From the NCBI GenBank assembly GCA_024224295.1, contig JAAENN010000140.1, positions 21,587-85,586 of the forward strand: DNA of 64,000 bases, in the 5' to 3' direction. The notes beneath the pieces were generated by a model. The model ran no database searches, had not been told where the DNA came from, and saw only the letters and a list, made by a program, of their open reading frames with translations. The translations under genes were made by a program, and so were the position numbers. This DNA is from Shimia sp. (GTDB lineage Bacteria > Pseudomonadota > Alphaproteobacteria > Rhodobacterales > Rhodobacteraceae). This document shows, piece after piece, positions 29,439 to 37,882 of the stretch. The stretch's first letter is position 1, and every line of letters begins with the position of its first letter.

Positions 29439-30053
29439 TTGAAAATTCTTATCGCTGACGATCATGAGTTGCTTTTGGATACGGTGACTGCATTTGTCGA
29501 CGCCACTGGCACAATGGGTGCTGTTGGAGTGTCCAATCTCGATCAGGCGTTGGCGGCGTTGGACAGCAAGGGCCCTTTTGAGCTTGTGTTGCTGGACTAC
29601 AATATGCCCGGCATGCGGGGTGTCGAAGGCGTAAAGCGGGTTTTGGCGCATCCGTCTTCGCCGCGTGTGGCCTTGATTTCTGGAGAGGCGAGCCGCGAGA
29701 TTGTGCAAAAAGCGATGGCCGCGGGGGCCTCTGGTTTTGTACCCAAGACGTTGCCTGCGTCCTCTTTGGTCAATGCGATCAAGTTTATGGCGGCGGGGGA
29801 GCAGTTTATCCCGGCTGAACTGATGCAGGCGGGTGAAGAAGCTGAACCCCACCCAATTGCAAAAAAACTAACGCGGCGGGAAATGCAGGTGCTTGAAGGG
29901 TTGTCTGTGGGCAAGTCCAACAAGGAAATTGCGCGGGATCTGGATTTGTCAGAGCCGACCGTCAAACTTCATGTCAAGAACCTTTACCGTAAGATAGACG
30001 CTGGCAACCGCACGCAGGCGGCGTTGATTGCGAAGGAAGCGGGCCTGTTCTGA
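29439..30053 (+). CDS. LuxR/NarL-type response regulator (TTG start)
   Basis: MKILIADDHELLL receiver; LTRREMQVLEGLSVGKSNKEIARDLDLSEPTVKLHVKNLYRKI. Confidence 0.94.
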   Translation: MKILIADDHELLLDTVTAFVDATGTMGAVGVSNLDQALAALDSKGPFELVLLDYNMPGMRGVEGVKRVLAHPSSPRVALISGEASREIVQKAMAAGASGFVPKTLPASSLVNAIKFMAAGEQFIPAELMQAGEEAEPHPIAKKLTRREMQVLEGLSVGKSNKEIARDLDLSEPTVKLHVKNLYRKIDAGNRTQAALIAKEAGLF

Positions 30054-30073
30054 TCGTATAGCTTGTTCCGAGC

Positions 30074-30108
30074 TCAAAGCCCGGACCATGCTCTTGGCCG
30101 GGATTTGA
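30074..30108. terminator. Imperfect inverted repeat downstream of response regulator gene
   Basis: TCAAAGCCCGG...CCGGGATTTGA. Confidence 0.45.
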
Positions 30109-30240
30109 AAAGGCTTAGTGCTCCTTTAAAGAACTAAGGACAATTTTTACGGCATTTACCATTATGTCAGTCTTTCGCTGACGCGGGGGACCTGCGCGGG
30201 CTATCAGACCTTTGCCGGGGGGCGTTATTGGGGACTGACT

Positions 30241-31188
30241 ATGCTGCGTCGTATTGCTGCTTTTATGTTGGGGGTGGTGCTATCCGCCCAAGGAGGAACC
30301 GCCGCGCCGGAGGCCGAAAAATCTTCATGGGAGATTGGGGGCCGAGAGTATCTAGGTTTTGGCAGTATGTTTGTGAATGATTTGCTGGGCGACGGCAAAG
30401 ACCGTTGGCGCACAGGGTCTTATGGAACGAGTCGGTTTTGGGGATACGGTTGGAATGGGCAGTTGCCCGCAGCTCCGGGCGATTTGATTGAGTTGCGTAT
30501 AGGTGGCGAAATTCTCTCACCTGCCAGTCTGACAAAGCATATGCCGATGGACCGTCCTTGGGCTGGAATGTTGAGCGCTGGCTTACACACACAGTTTCAA
30601 CGCCAATCCACTGAGTTTTCTATGGGGGGCGACATTCTCGCCTTGGGGCCCCAAACCGGGCTTGATCACCTTCAGGGAGCCATTCATGATTTGTTTGGTT
30701 TTCCCGGACCTTCCGACGAAGTGCGTGCCAACCAAATTCCCAATAAATGGATGGTTCGGTTTGTTGGCGAGGCTGGACGTGATTTTGAACTTGGTGGCCA
30801 GGCCAGCCTGCGTCCTTTTGTGGAGACCCGCTTGGGTGATGAAAACCTGGTACGCGCTGGTGTTGATTTCACTCTGGGGCAGTTTGGCCGAGGCGAGTTG
30901 ATGTCGCGCGATTGGGTCACGGGCAATCGGTATCGCTCGGGGCCAAATCAGGAAAAGGGCGTAAGCTTTGTTGTCGGCGCCGATGTGGCCAAAGTGTTTA
31001 GTAGCGTTTATTTGCCCAAGGATCGTGGTTACGACTTAACCGATTTACGGACTCGTGTGCGGGCAGGGGTGCATTGGCAAGGCAAGAAGCATCATCTGTT
31101 TTACGGTCTGACCTATCTTAGCGAAGAGTTTGAAATGCAGTATGAAGGGCAGGTTGTTGGCGCAATCCGTCTCGATTTTCACTTCTGA
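30241..31188 (+). CDS. Lipid A deacylase LpxR-family (DUF2219-like) outer-membrane protein
   Basis: FGSMFVNDLLGDGKDRWRTGSYGTSRFWGYGW; DRPWAGMLSAGLHTQFQR; C-terminal aromatic residue. Confidence 0.75.
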   Translation: MLRRIAAFMLGVVLSAQGGTAAPEAEKSSWEIGGREYLGFGSMFVNDLLGDGKDRWRTGSYGTSRFWGYGWNGQLPAAPGDLIELRIGGEILSPASLTKHMPMDRPWAGMLSAGLHTQFQRQSTEFSMGGDILALGPQTGLDHLQGAIHDLFGFPGPSDEVRANQIPNKWMVRFVGEAGRDFELGGQASLRPFVETRLGDENLVRAGVDFTLGQFGRGELMSRDWVTGNRYRSGPNQEKGVSFVVGADVAKVFSSVYLPKDRGYDLTDLRTRVRAGVHWQGKKHHLFYGLTYLSEEFEMQYEGQVVGAIRLDFHF

Positions 31189-31315
31189 GTTGAGTGAGGT
31201 GCTTTTTGCAACACACTGAGCAGCATTGGTTTTTTTGAAACTTCAGTCTAGGCAGCTGCGGATCGCTTTGTTAACCTGTCGTCAATAAAAAAACTACTAG
31301 GCAGGTAATCAGGCA

Positions 31316-32386
31316 ATGAAAACGGGCTTTCGTGGCACGTTTGTCATCTCCTGGTCACAGACAGAAATAGATGGTCAGAAGGCCGCACCGTTGCAGGCGC
31401 TGGAAACAGGCGTGGTGTGGTCCTGGTCAAGGGATGCCGTTCGTGTGGACGGCCCCAATGGGTTATTGCGTCTGGACCGTGGGGAAGAAGGGGCAAACAT
31501 CCGCAAGCGTGCGGCGCATATGGTGCGCAAGCTGGTTGGGGCGGCAGTAAACAACCAAACAGACATCCAGAGCCTGGATGCGGTCGATATTGAACTGCCC
31601 TTGATGGAGGGCGGTTTTGTGGTGACCGATGGGGCGGAGAGCTACACCGCAACGGTGATTGAAGTGGACGGCAGTGCGCCGCTGCTGATGTTTCTGGACG
31701 AGCTTCCACCGAAGAACAAAGACTTATGGGTTGTGCATTCTGCGATGAGCACATTGCAGCGGCCCAAATCAGTACAAGAGGGTAACGGAGTGATTTGTTT
31801 TACACCGGGCACGCGGATTGCGACTCCGCAGGGGCCAAAGGTGATTGAAGAGTTGCGCGAAGGCGATCAGGTGCAGACGCGGGACAATGGGGCGCAGCAG
31901 ATCCAGTGGATTGGATCGCGGCGTATGAGTGGTGCGCGGTTGTTTGCGATGCCAAAGCTGCGACCAATCCGCATTCGCCCCGGCGCGCTGGGGATTGAAC
32001 GTCCGGATCAGGAGTTGTTGGTCAGCCCAGAGCATCGGATGCTTGTGCGTGGTCATACTGCGCGGGCACTGTTTAACGAAAGTGAAGTGCTGGTGGCGGC
32101 GCGGGATCTGGTGAACGGTGGAAACATCAGCGTAGACACCGCGCTTAAGGAGGTCACCTACGTGCACCTGCTGTTGCCGTGTCATGAGGTCATCTGGGCC
32201 AATGGTGTGGAAACGGAAAGCTTCCATCCGGCAAATGCGGCGCTAGACGCTTTGCAGGATGACGACCGCGCGCGGCTGTTTGCGCGGCAGCCGGAGCTGG
32301 CGCAGAACCCGCACAGCTATGGGCCGCACGCGCGGCGCAATCTGACCGCGAGCGAGGCAGCGATCTTGATGCACGACGCAGCATAA
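31316..32386 (+). CDS. Hint (Hedgehog/intein)-domain protein
   Basis: VICFTPGTRIATPQGPKVIEELREGDQVQTRDNGAQQIQWIGSRR; LLVSPEHRMLVRG. Confidence 0.88.
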   Translation: MKTGFRGTFVISWSQTEIDGQKAAPLQALETGVVWSWSRDAVRVDGPNGLLRLDRGEEGANIRKRAAHMVRKLVGAAVNNQTDIQSLDAVDIELPLMEGGFVVTDGAESYTATVIEVDGSAPLLMFLDELPPKNKDLWVVHSAMSTLQRPKSVQEGNGVICFTPGTRIATPQGPKVIEELREGDQVQTRDNGAQQIQWIGSRRMSGARLFAMPKLRPIRIRPGALGIERPDQELLVSPEHRMLVRGHTARALFNESEVLVAARDLVNGGNISVDTALKEVTYVHLLLPCHEVIWANGVETESFHPANAALDALQDDDRARLFARQPELAQNPHSYGPHARRNLTASEAAILMHDAA

Positions 32387-32406
32387 GCGATATCGAGTAT
32401 TAAATG

Positions 32407-32436
32407 AAAAACCCCGCCGAACTGGCGGGGTTTTTT
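32407..32436. terminator. Rho-independent terminator between Hint gene and VOC gene
   Basis: AAAAACCCCGCC-GAACT-GGCGGGGTTTTTT. Confidence 0.9.
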
Positions 32437-32438
32437 GT

Positions 32439-32810
32439 TTAGCTGGAGAGGTCTTCCGCCAACATGAAGGCGTTGTCGTCCGGATCATAGAAAGTCGCCA
32501 GTTTGACCATTTCCGGGATCACCTGCGTGGGGCCGTCAAACTTCACATCCGCCGCTTCAAGCGCGCTGCGGGCGGTGTCGATGTCATCAACGCCAAACAC
32601 TGGCACGCAGTTGCCGGGTTTGGGCTCAGATTGCTCGCCCAAGCCAAGGATCACACCCTCGGTCTTGGTTTCAAGTTCGCTCCAGCCGGCTTCGTCAATG
32701 TGGTAGCGCAGCTCAAAACCCAGCGTCTCTTTGAACCAGGCGGCGCTGGCGTGGCGATCACTCACAGAAATTGAGAGCGTGATGATGTTGGTCAATGCGG
32801 CAAGAGCCAT
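32439..32810 (-). CDS. VOC (glyoxalase/bleomycin-resistance) family protein
   Basis: MALAALTNIITLSISVSDRHASAAWFKETLGFELRYHID; ATFYDPDDNAFMLAEDL. Confidence 0.88.
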   Translation of the reverse strand: MALAALTNIITLSISVSDRHASAAWFKETLGFELRYHIDEAGWSELETKTEGVILGLGEQSEPKPGNCVPVFGVDDIDTARSALEAADVKFDGPTQVIPEMVKLATFYDPDDNAFMLAEDLSS

Positions 32811-32861
32811 GATGCGGTCCTTAGTGGTTGCTGATTTCATAAAATGTAGTTACTATACTTT

Positions 32862-33395
32862 ATGGACATTAAGTTGCTTGTCAAGATCACCTCTCGGGCC
32901 TGGGCGCTCGACATTCTCGCGCAGATGCATCGCGGCGTGCCGGGGCGGCAGGCAACGTTGATTGCGGCCACTGGGGCAGGGCGCACGGCCTTTGGGGCCA
33001 GTTTGGCACATCTGATGGAGCTGGGCGTTGTGATGCGCAATCCGGGCCACGGGCATCCGTTGCGGCCGGAGTTTGTTTTGACAGACTTGGGTGTGGTGGC
33101 GGCGGCAAAGGCCGATGAGATTCTGCAGGCGGCGGAGGAGAGCGACACCAAGCTGTTGCGCAAAAGTTGGACCGTGCCGGTGTTGGCGCTGGCCGCGCGG
33201 CCACAGCGGTTTTCTGGTTTCAAGGCTGGTTTGGGCGCGATCACGGATCGGGCGCTCTCAACGTCTTTGCAGAAGCTCGAGGCCCAGGAGTGGGTCGCGC
33301 GGGAGATTGATCTGTCCGAGCGGGTACCCTTTCCGACTTATCAGGCGGTAAATGCAGGAGCGCGGATCAGTCAGGTGATTGGCTTGGTGGGGTAG
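32862..33395 (+). CDS. Winged-helix regulator with two HxlR-like halves
   Basis: Two W-x-(L/V)-x-(I/V)-L...L-x2-L segments (SRAWALDILAQM..., KSWTVPVLALAA...). Confidence 0.7.
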   Translation: MDIKLLVKITSRAWALDILAQMHRGVPGRQATLIAATGAGRTAFGASLAHLMELGVVMRNPGHGHPLRPEFVLTDLGVVAAAKADEILQAAEESDTKLLRKSWTVPVLALAARPQRFSGFKAGLGAITDRALSTSLQKLEAQEWVAREIDLSERVPFPTYQAVNAGARISQVIGLVG

Positions 33396-33639
33396 GATCC
33401 CGGTATCAGCGGTTCCCGGAAGAAAATGTTGTCTGTCGATTGAGAGGTAGTGTCGTCGCCTATGGCCGCTGCGCGAACGAAGCTAACTTTTGCGCTTCAT
33501 CTGGAGTGTCCAGTTTGTTCGAGAGCCTTGGGTTTCGTGCGTTGCTGTTGGATTTTAGCCATGGCACAACATGGTCAACAATCGGCAGTTGAACTTAGGC
33601 AGTCGCCTAGTCTCGCTCAACATTTGTTTGGAAGTTGAT

Positions 33640-34416
33640 ATGCATTTTACGAAAGCGCTTGGACTGGCTTCCATCGTTGTCGCAGTACTACAGACTCCGC
33701 AATTTGCTCAGGCTCAACATGCTTGCATCGCCAACTATAGTACCGACGGAAGACTAGTCAGCTCTGCACAGGAGGAAGAGGTTCTTGGCAACCTATCCGA
33801 CACATTAGCCGATATTCTGCGCACCCAAATCGAAGATTCGCTAAACGGCAGGGCATGGCGTGCGCCATTCGCCCAAGCCCGTTATGACGATATGCTGTGG
33901 ACGTTGTCTTTCCTTGAGCGGGAACTGGGTGCGGCGTTTAAACCGCAAATGCAAGCCGCCGTTATTGCGCAGTTTATGAGCCCTGTTAGCCTTCATGAGA
34001 CGATGGAGCCAATCGAGGAGCTTATTTTGGAAGACCCTAAAAGGTATGAGGCTTTGCTTACTCGTCATGTGGGTGCGTTTAGGTACTGGCAGCAGTTCGG
34101 CCTCTGCATCGAAAACTCTCCTTATTGGTTTTACCGGGGACTCTTTCAGAGGGCTGCTTTAGAATCAGTCGGCGGGTCTTCGACTGATTTTTACCGAATA
34201 CTGTCTGAAGCAGAGTCAGTTGTCCCATTACGAAACTTGGGCGGCCAAAACCTGATTGTTCGGCAGAGCTATCTCCCTGACCGAACAAGGCCCCTTGTTC
34301 GGTTTGTTCTTCCTCCCTGCGGGACGGATAGTGAAATGCGTAACATTGCTTTCGAATACGATTTGGATGCGGAAGTGTGGGTTGATATCGAAGCCCCGTT
34401 GGCAATCCGGAGTTAG
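33640..34416 (+). CDS. Hypothetical secreted protein
   Basis: Signal peptide MHFTKALGLASIVVAVLQTPQFAQAQ; 258-aa ORF; no family recognised. Confidence 0.6.
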   Translation: MHFTKALGLASIVVAVLQTPQFAQAQHACIANYSTDGRLVSSAQEEEVLGNLSDTLADILRTQIEDSLNGRAWRAPFAQARYDDMLWTLSFLERELGAAFKPQMQAAVIAQFMSPVSLHETMEPIEELILEDPKRYEALLTRHVGAFRYWQQFGLCIENSPYWFYRGLFQRAALESVGGSSTDFYRILSEAESVVPLRNLGGQNLIVRQSYLPDRTRPLVRFVLPPCGTDSEMRNIAFEYDLDAEVWVDIEAPLAIRS

Positions 34417-34610
34417 TACGTGCGTGGCTTCTCAGATTGGAATGATATTGACATGGAGGCAGACAGACGCGGGTTTCAGCCAACAAATCCAAAACAATAT
34501 GCATCAGCTCAATCTGATCTGATCGGACGTTTCGAAGAATTGCAAGTGCTTTGGGGGAGGCCTATAGAGTTCCCAAAAAATCTGGATCTTAGTTGTCCCT
34601 AACATTCCAC

Positions 34611-34666
34611 AAAGCAGACACTGATGCTCTTTGCAGCATTCTGCACTTTGGGCTCAAAGCAGACAC
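34611..34666. repeat. Short direct repeat AAAGCAGACAC, two copies 45 bp apart, upstream of rpsD
   Basis: Copies at 34611-34621 and 34656-34666. Confidence 0.6.
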
Positions 34667-34815
34667 ACTCCACTCCCCGCTTGACTCCCCCAGAATCCCC
34701 CGTATAAGCGCGGCTTCATTGGTGTTGGTGGCCCTCGCAAGAGGATGCCTGTCATGTCGGCAAAATCCGGCAAGAGGACAACGCCCTTCGAAACCTGAAC
34801 GAAGGAGATCAGCAG

Positions 34816-35436
34816 ATGACAAAAAGAACTGCTGCCAAGTACAAAATTGACCGCCGGATGGGCGAAAACATCTGGGGTCGTCCAAAATCCCCAGTCAACC
34901 GTCGTGACTATGGCCCAGGCCAGCACGGTCAGCGCCGCAAGGGCAAATTGTCCGACTTCGGTACTCAGCTGCGCGCCAAGCAGAAGCTGAAAGGCTACTA
35001 CGGCGACATGACCGAGAAAATGTTCCGCCGCATCTATGCGGAAGCGGAGCGTGTTAAAGGCGACACCGGTGAAAACCTGATCGGCCTGCTGGAGCGCCGT
35101 CTGGACGCGGTTGTATACCGCGCCAAGTTTGTGGCCACCGTTTTTGCTGCCCGTCAGTTTGTGAACCACGGCCACGTTCTGGTGAACGGCAAGCGCGTGA
35201 ACATCGCGTCTTACCGCGTCAAAGAAGGCGACGTGATCGAAGTGCGTGAGAAGTCCAAGCAGCTCGCAGTTCTGCTGGAAGCCACCCAGCTTCCCGAGCG
35301 CGACGTGCCTGACTACATCGACGCCGACCACAACAAAATGACCGCAACCTTCGTGCGCACCCCAGGCCTGTCCGACGTGCCATACCCGGTTGTTATGGAA
35401 CCAAACCTCGTCGTGGAATTCTACGCGAAGAACTAA
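34816..35436 (+). CDS. rpsD: 30S ribosomal protein S4
   Basis: [65 protein letters not shown]. Confidence 0.99.
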   Translation: MTKRTAAKYKIDRRMGENIWGRPKSPVNRRDYGPGQHGQRRKGKLSDFGTQLRAKQKLKGYYGDMTEKMFRRIYAEAERVKGDTGENLIGLLERRLDAVVYRAKFVATVFAARQFVNHGHVLVNGKRVNIASYRVKEGDVIEVREKSKQLAVLLEATQLPERDVPDYIDADHNKMTATFVRTPGLSDVPYPVVMEPNLVVEFYAKN

Positions 35437-35464
35437 TCTTCGCTGCCACGAACAAGAGATACGG

Positions 35465-35496
35465 AAAGGGCCGCGAGTGTTTCGCGGCCCTTTTTG
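35465..35496. terminator. Rho-independent terminator downstream of rpsD
   Basis: AAAGGGCCGCGA-GTGTT-TCGCGGCCCTTTTT. Confidence 0.92.
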
Positions 35497-35520
35497 TTTG
35501 TGCGGGTATTGGAAGCGGCT

Positions 35521-36678
35521 TCAGCCTTTCCCCAGCGTGTCGCCGAGTTTTTCTAGCAGTTTCAGGAAATCAGACAGCTGATCCAGCGCGATGAATTCGT
35601 CTGCCTTATGGGCCTGCTCAATTGAACCCGGACCGCAGACCACCACATCCATGCCCATCGATTGAAACAGGCCAGCCTCGGTGCCAAAGGGCACAAGGTC
35701 CGCGCCATTGGCGCCGGTGAGCTCCATCAGCAGCTTGCGGGCTTCGTTGTCGTCCTCCGGAATGAGGCCCGCAACTTCGCCCACCACTTCGGTGTTGATC
35801 TGCGCGTCGGGGTAGACCTTACGCATGGCGGGCAGAAGTTCGTCTTCGCAATAGGCTTTGAGGGCCGCTTTTACAAAGGCGGCGTCGCTGGCTTGCACAG
35901 GGCGCATTTCCCAATCCACCTGCGCCTTGGGGGCGATGACGTTGTGTACGCTGCCGCCATGGATGGCGCCGACGTTCACGGTGGTCCAGGGCGGCTCAAA
36001 GTGGCTGCTCGCGGGCGCCATAGTGGTGAGCTTGGCTTTGAGCTCCAACAAGCGCGAGACGTAGCGCGCGGCGTATTCCACCGCGTTCACGCCCTGATCA
36101 GGGGCGGAGCCGTGGCCTTCTAGCCCCTGAAAACGCGTGCTGTACTCATGGCAGCCTTTGTGGCCTTCGATGATGCGCATGGAGGTCGGCTCGCCAATGA
36201 TGCCCAGTCGAGGTCTGATGTTGCGCTCTTTCAGGGCTTCGACCAGATGGCCCGCGCCGATGCAACCGGTCTCCTCGTCATGGGTGAAGGCAAAATGCAC
36301 CGGCGTGTCGGTGACGCGCCGGGCAAAGTGGGGTGCCATGGCGACGGTGGCGGCGATGAAGCCTTTCATGTCGCAGGTGCCGCGCCCGTAAAAACGGCCG
36401 TCGCGTTCCTCCATGACAAAGGGATCGCTGGTCCAGTTCTGATCGCTGACCGGTACCACATCGCTGTGACCCGAAAGCACAATGCCGCCGTCGACCGCGG
36501 GGCCGAGGGTGGCAAAGAGGTTTGCCTTCTTGCCACTTTCGTCGTGGAAGATCTCCACCTTGGCGCCGCAGTCATCCAGACGTGCGGCGAGGTAGGCGAT
36601 CATGTCGAGGTTGCTGTCGACCGAGACCGTCGGGAAGGCGATCAGGTCAGACAGGATCTGCTTGGTTGTCTCTAACAT
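35521..36678 (-). CDS. argE: M20 peptidase, acetylornithine deacetylase (ArgE)-like
   Basis: GIVLSGHSDVVPVSDQNWTSDPFVMEERDGRFYGRGTCDMKGFIAA. Confidence 0.9.
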   Translation of the reverse strand: MLETTKQILSDLIAFPTVSVDSNLDMIAYLAARLDDCGAKVEIFHDESGKKANLFATLGPAVDGGIVLSGHSDVVPVSDQNWTSDPFVMEERDGRFYGRGTCDMKGFIAATVAMAPHFARRVTDTPVHFAFTHDEETGCIGAGHLVEALKERNIRPRLGIIGEPTSMRIIEGHKGCHEYSTRFQGLEGHGSAPDQGVNAVEYAARYVSRLLELKAKLTTMAPASSHFEPPWTTVNVGAIHGGSVHNVIAPKAQVDWEMRPVQASDAAFVKAALKAYCEDELLPAMRKVYPDAQINTEVVGEVAGLIPEDDNEARKLLMELTGANGADLVPFGTEAGLFQSMGMDVVVCGPGSIEQAHKADEFIALDQLSDFLKLLEKLGDTLGKG

Positions 36679-36681
36679 GGC

Positions 36682-37866
36682 TCACCCTTTTACGATGAGC
36701 TTGCGCTCCAGATTGCAAACGGGTTCGGCGGCGCCGTCTTCGCGGATCAGGATGGTTTCGGTGGTCTCCAGACCCCAGCTGTCCATCCAGAGCGCTGGCA
36801 TGAAGTGGAAGACCATGCCGGGTTGCAGCACGGTTTCATCCTCGGAGCGGATCGAGGCGGAGCGTTCGCCCCAATCTGGTGGGTAGCTGAGGCCGATGGG
36901 GTAGCCCATGCGGCCGGAGCGTTCGATGCCGTGTTTGGCGAGCACAGCCATAAAGGCACTGGCGATGTCGCAGGTGCGGTTGCCTGCGCGAGCAGCTTCG
37001 AGACCGGCGGCAATGCCTTCGAGTTGGGCCTCTTCGGCGCGCAGCATATCATCGGACGGTGTGCCGAGGAAGACGGTGCGGCTGATCGGAGCGTGGTAGC
37101 GACGGTAGCAGCCTGACAACTCAAAGAACGTCGCTTCGCCTGCGCGCATCGGGGTGCCGTCCCAAGTGAGGTGGGCGGCGGTGGCGTCCAGACCGGAGGG
37201 CGTGAGCGGCACGATGGCGGGGTAATCCCCCCAGTCATCGTCCACACCCTCGATGCCGGCTTTCATGATGTCGGCGACCACATCGTTTTTGCGCACGCCG
37301 GGGGCGGCGCGGTCTATGGCCACGCGCATGACTTTTTCGGTGATGCGGGCGGCCTTGCGGATGAAGTCCACCTCGACATCGGATTTCACCAGACGCTGCC
37401 AGTTCACCAGTGCGGTGGCGTCCACCAGTGTGGCGTCCGGAAGTTCTTCGGTGAGTACGGCATGGGCTTTGGCGGAATAGTAGTAGTTTTCCATCTCCAC
37501 GCCGATACGCGCGGCGGTGAAGCCGCGCGCTTTGAGCTGTTCTGCCAGGTCTTGCATGGGGTGCACGACCGTGGATTGCACGAAATGATCGCCGTAGCCG
37601 AGGATATTGTCATGATCCATCCAGCAGGTTCGCCTGCCGCCCATCATGTCCATGTAGCGACCCCACCAGATGGGCTCGCCTTCCATGGTCACAATCACAC
37701 CTTGGTGGACATAAAATGACCAGCCGTCATACCCGGTCAACCAAGCTTGGTTTGAGGGGTCAGTGACAAAGAGAACCTCCAGTCCCGCTTTTGCCATGGC
37801 GGCACGGGTTTTGGAGAGACGGCGTTGATATTCAGCACCGCTGAACGGGGCTTTGGACAGTGTCAT
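36682..37866 (-). CDS. doeA: M24-family protein, ectoine hydrolase DoeA-like
   Basis: WLTGYDGWSFYVHQG; KNDVVADIMKAGIEGVDDDWGDYPAIVPLTPSG; GYPIGLSYPPDWGERSASIR, recalled as DoeA/EutD hallmarks. Confidence 0.82.
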   Translation of the reverse strand: MTLSKAPFSGAEYQRRLSKTRAAMAKAGLEVLFVTDPSNQAWLTGYDGWSFYVHQGVIVTMEGEPIWWGRYMDMMGGRRTCWMDHDNILGYGDHFVQSTVVHPMQDLAEQLKARGFTAARIGVEMENYYYSAKAHAVLTEELPDATLVDATALVNWQRLVKSDVEVDFIRKAARITEKVMRVAIDRAAPGVRKNDVVADIMKAGIEGVDDDWGDYPAIVPLTPSGLDATAAHLTWDGTPMRAGEATFFELSGCYRRYHAPISRTVFLGTPSDDMLRAEEAQLEGIAAGLEAARAGNRTCDIASAFMAVLAKHGIERSGRMGYPIGLSYPPDWGERSASIRSEDETVLQPGMVFHFMPALWMDSWGLETTETILIREDGAAEPVCNLERKLIVKG

Positions 37867-37882
37867 CTCGTACTCCTTGGAA

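Noticed and set aside
34420-34602. 60-aa ORF MRGFSDWNDIDMEADRRGFQ...
   Set aside because: No RBS or homology visible; may be real but cannot be supported
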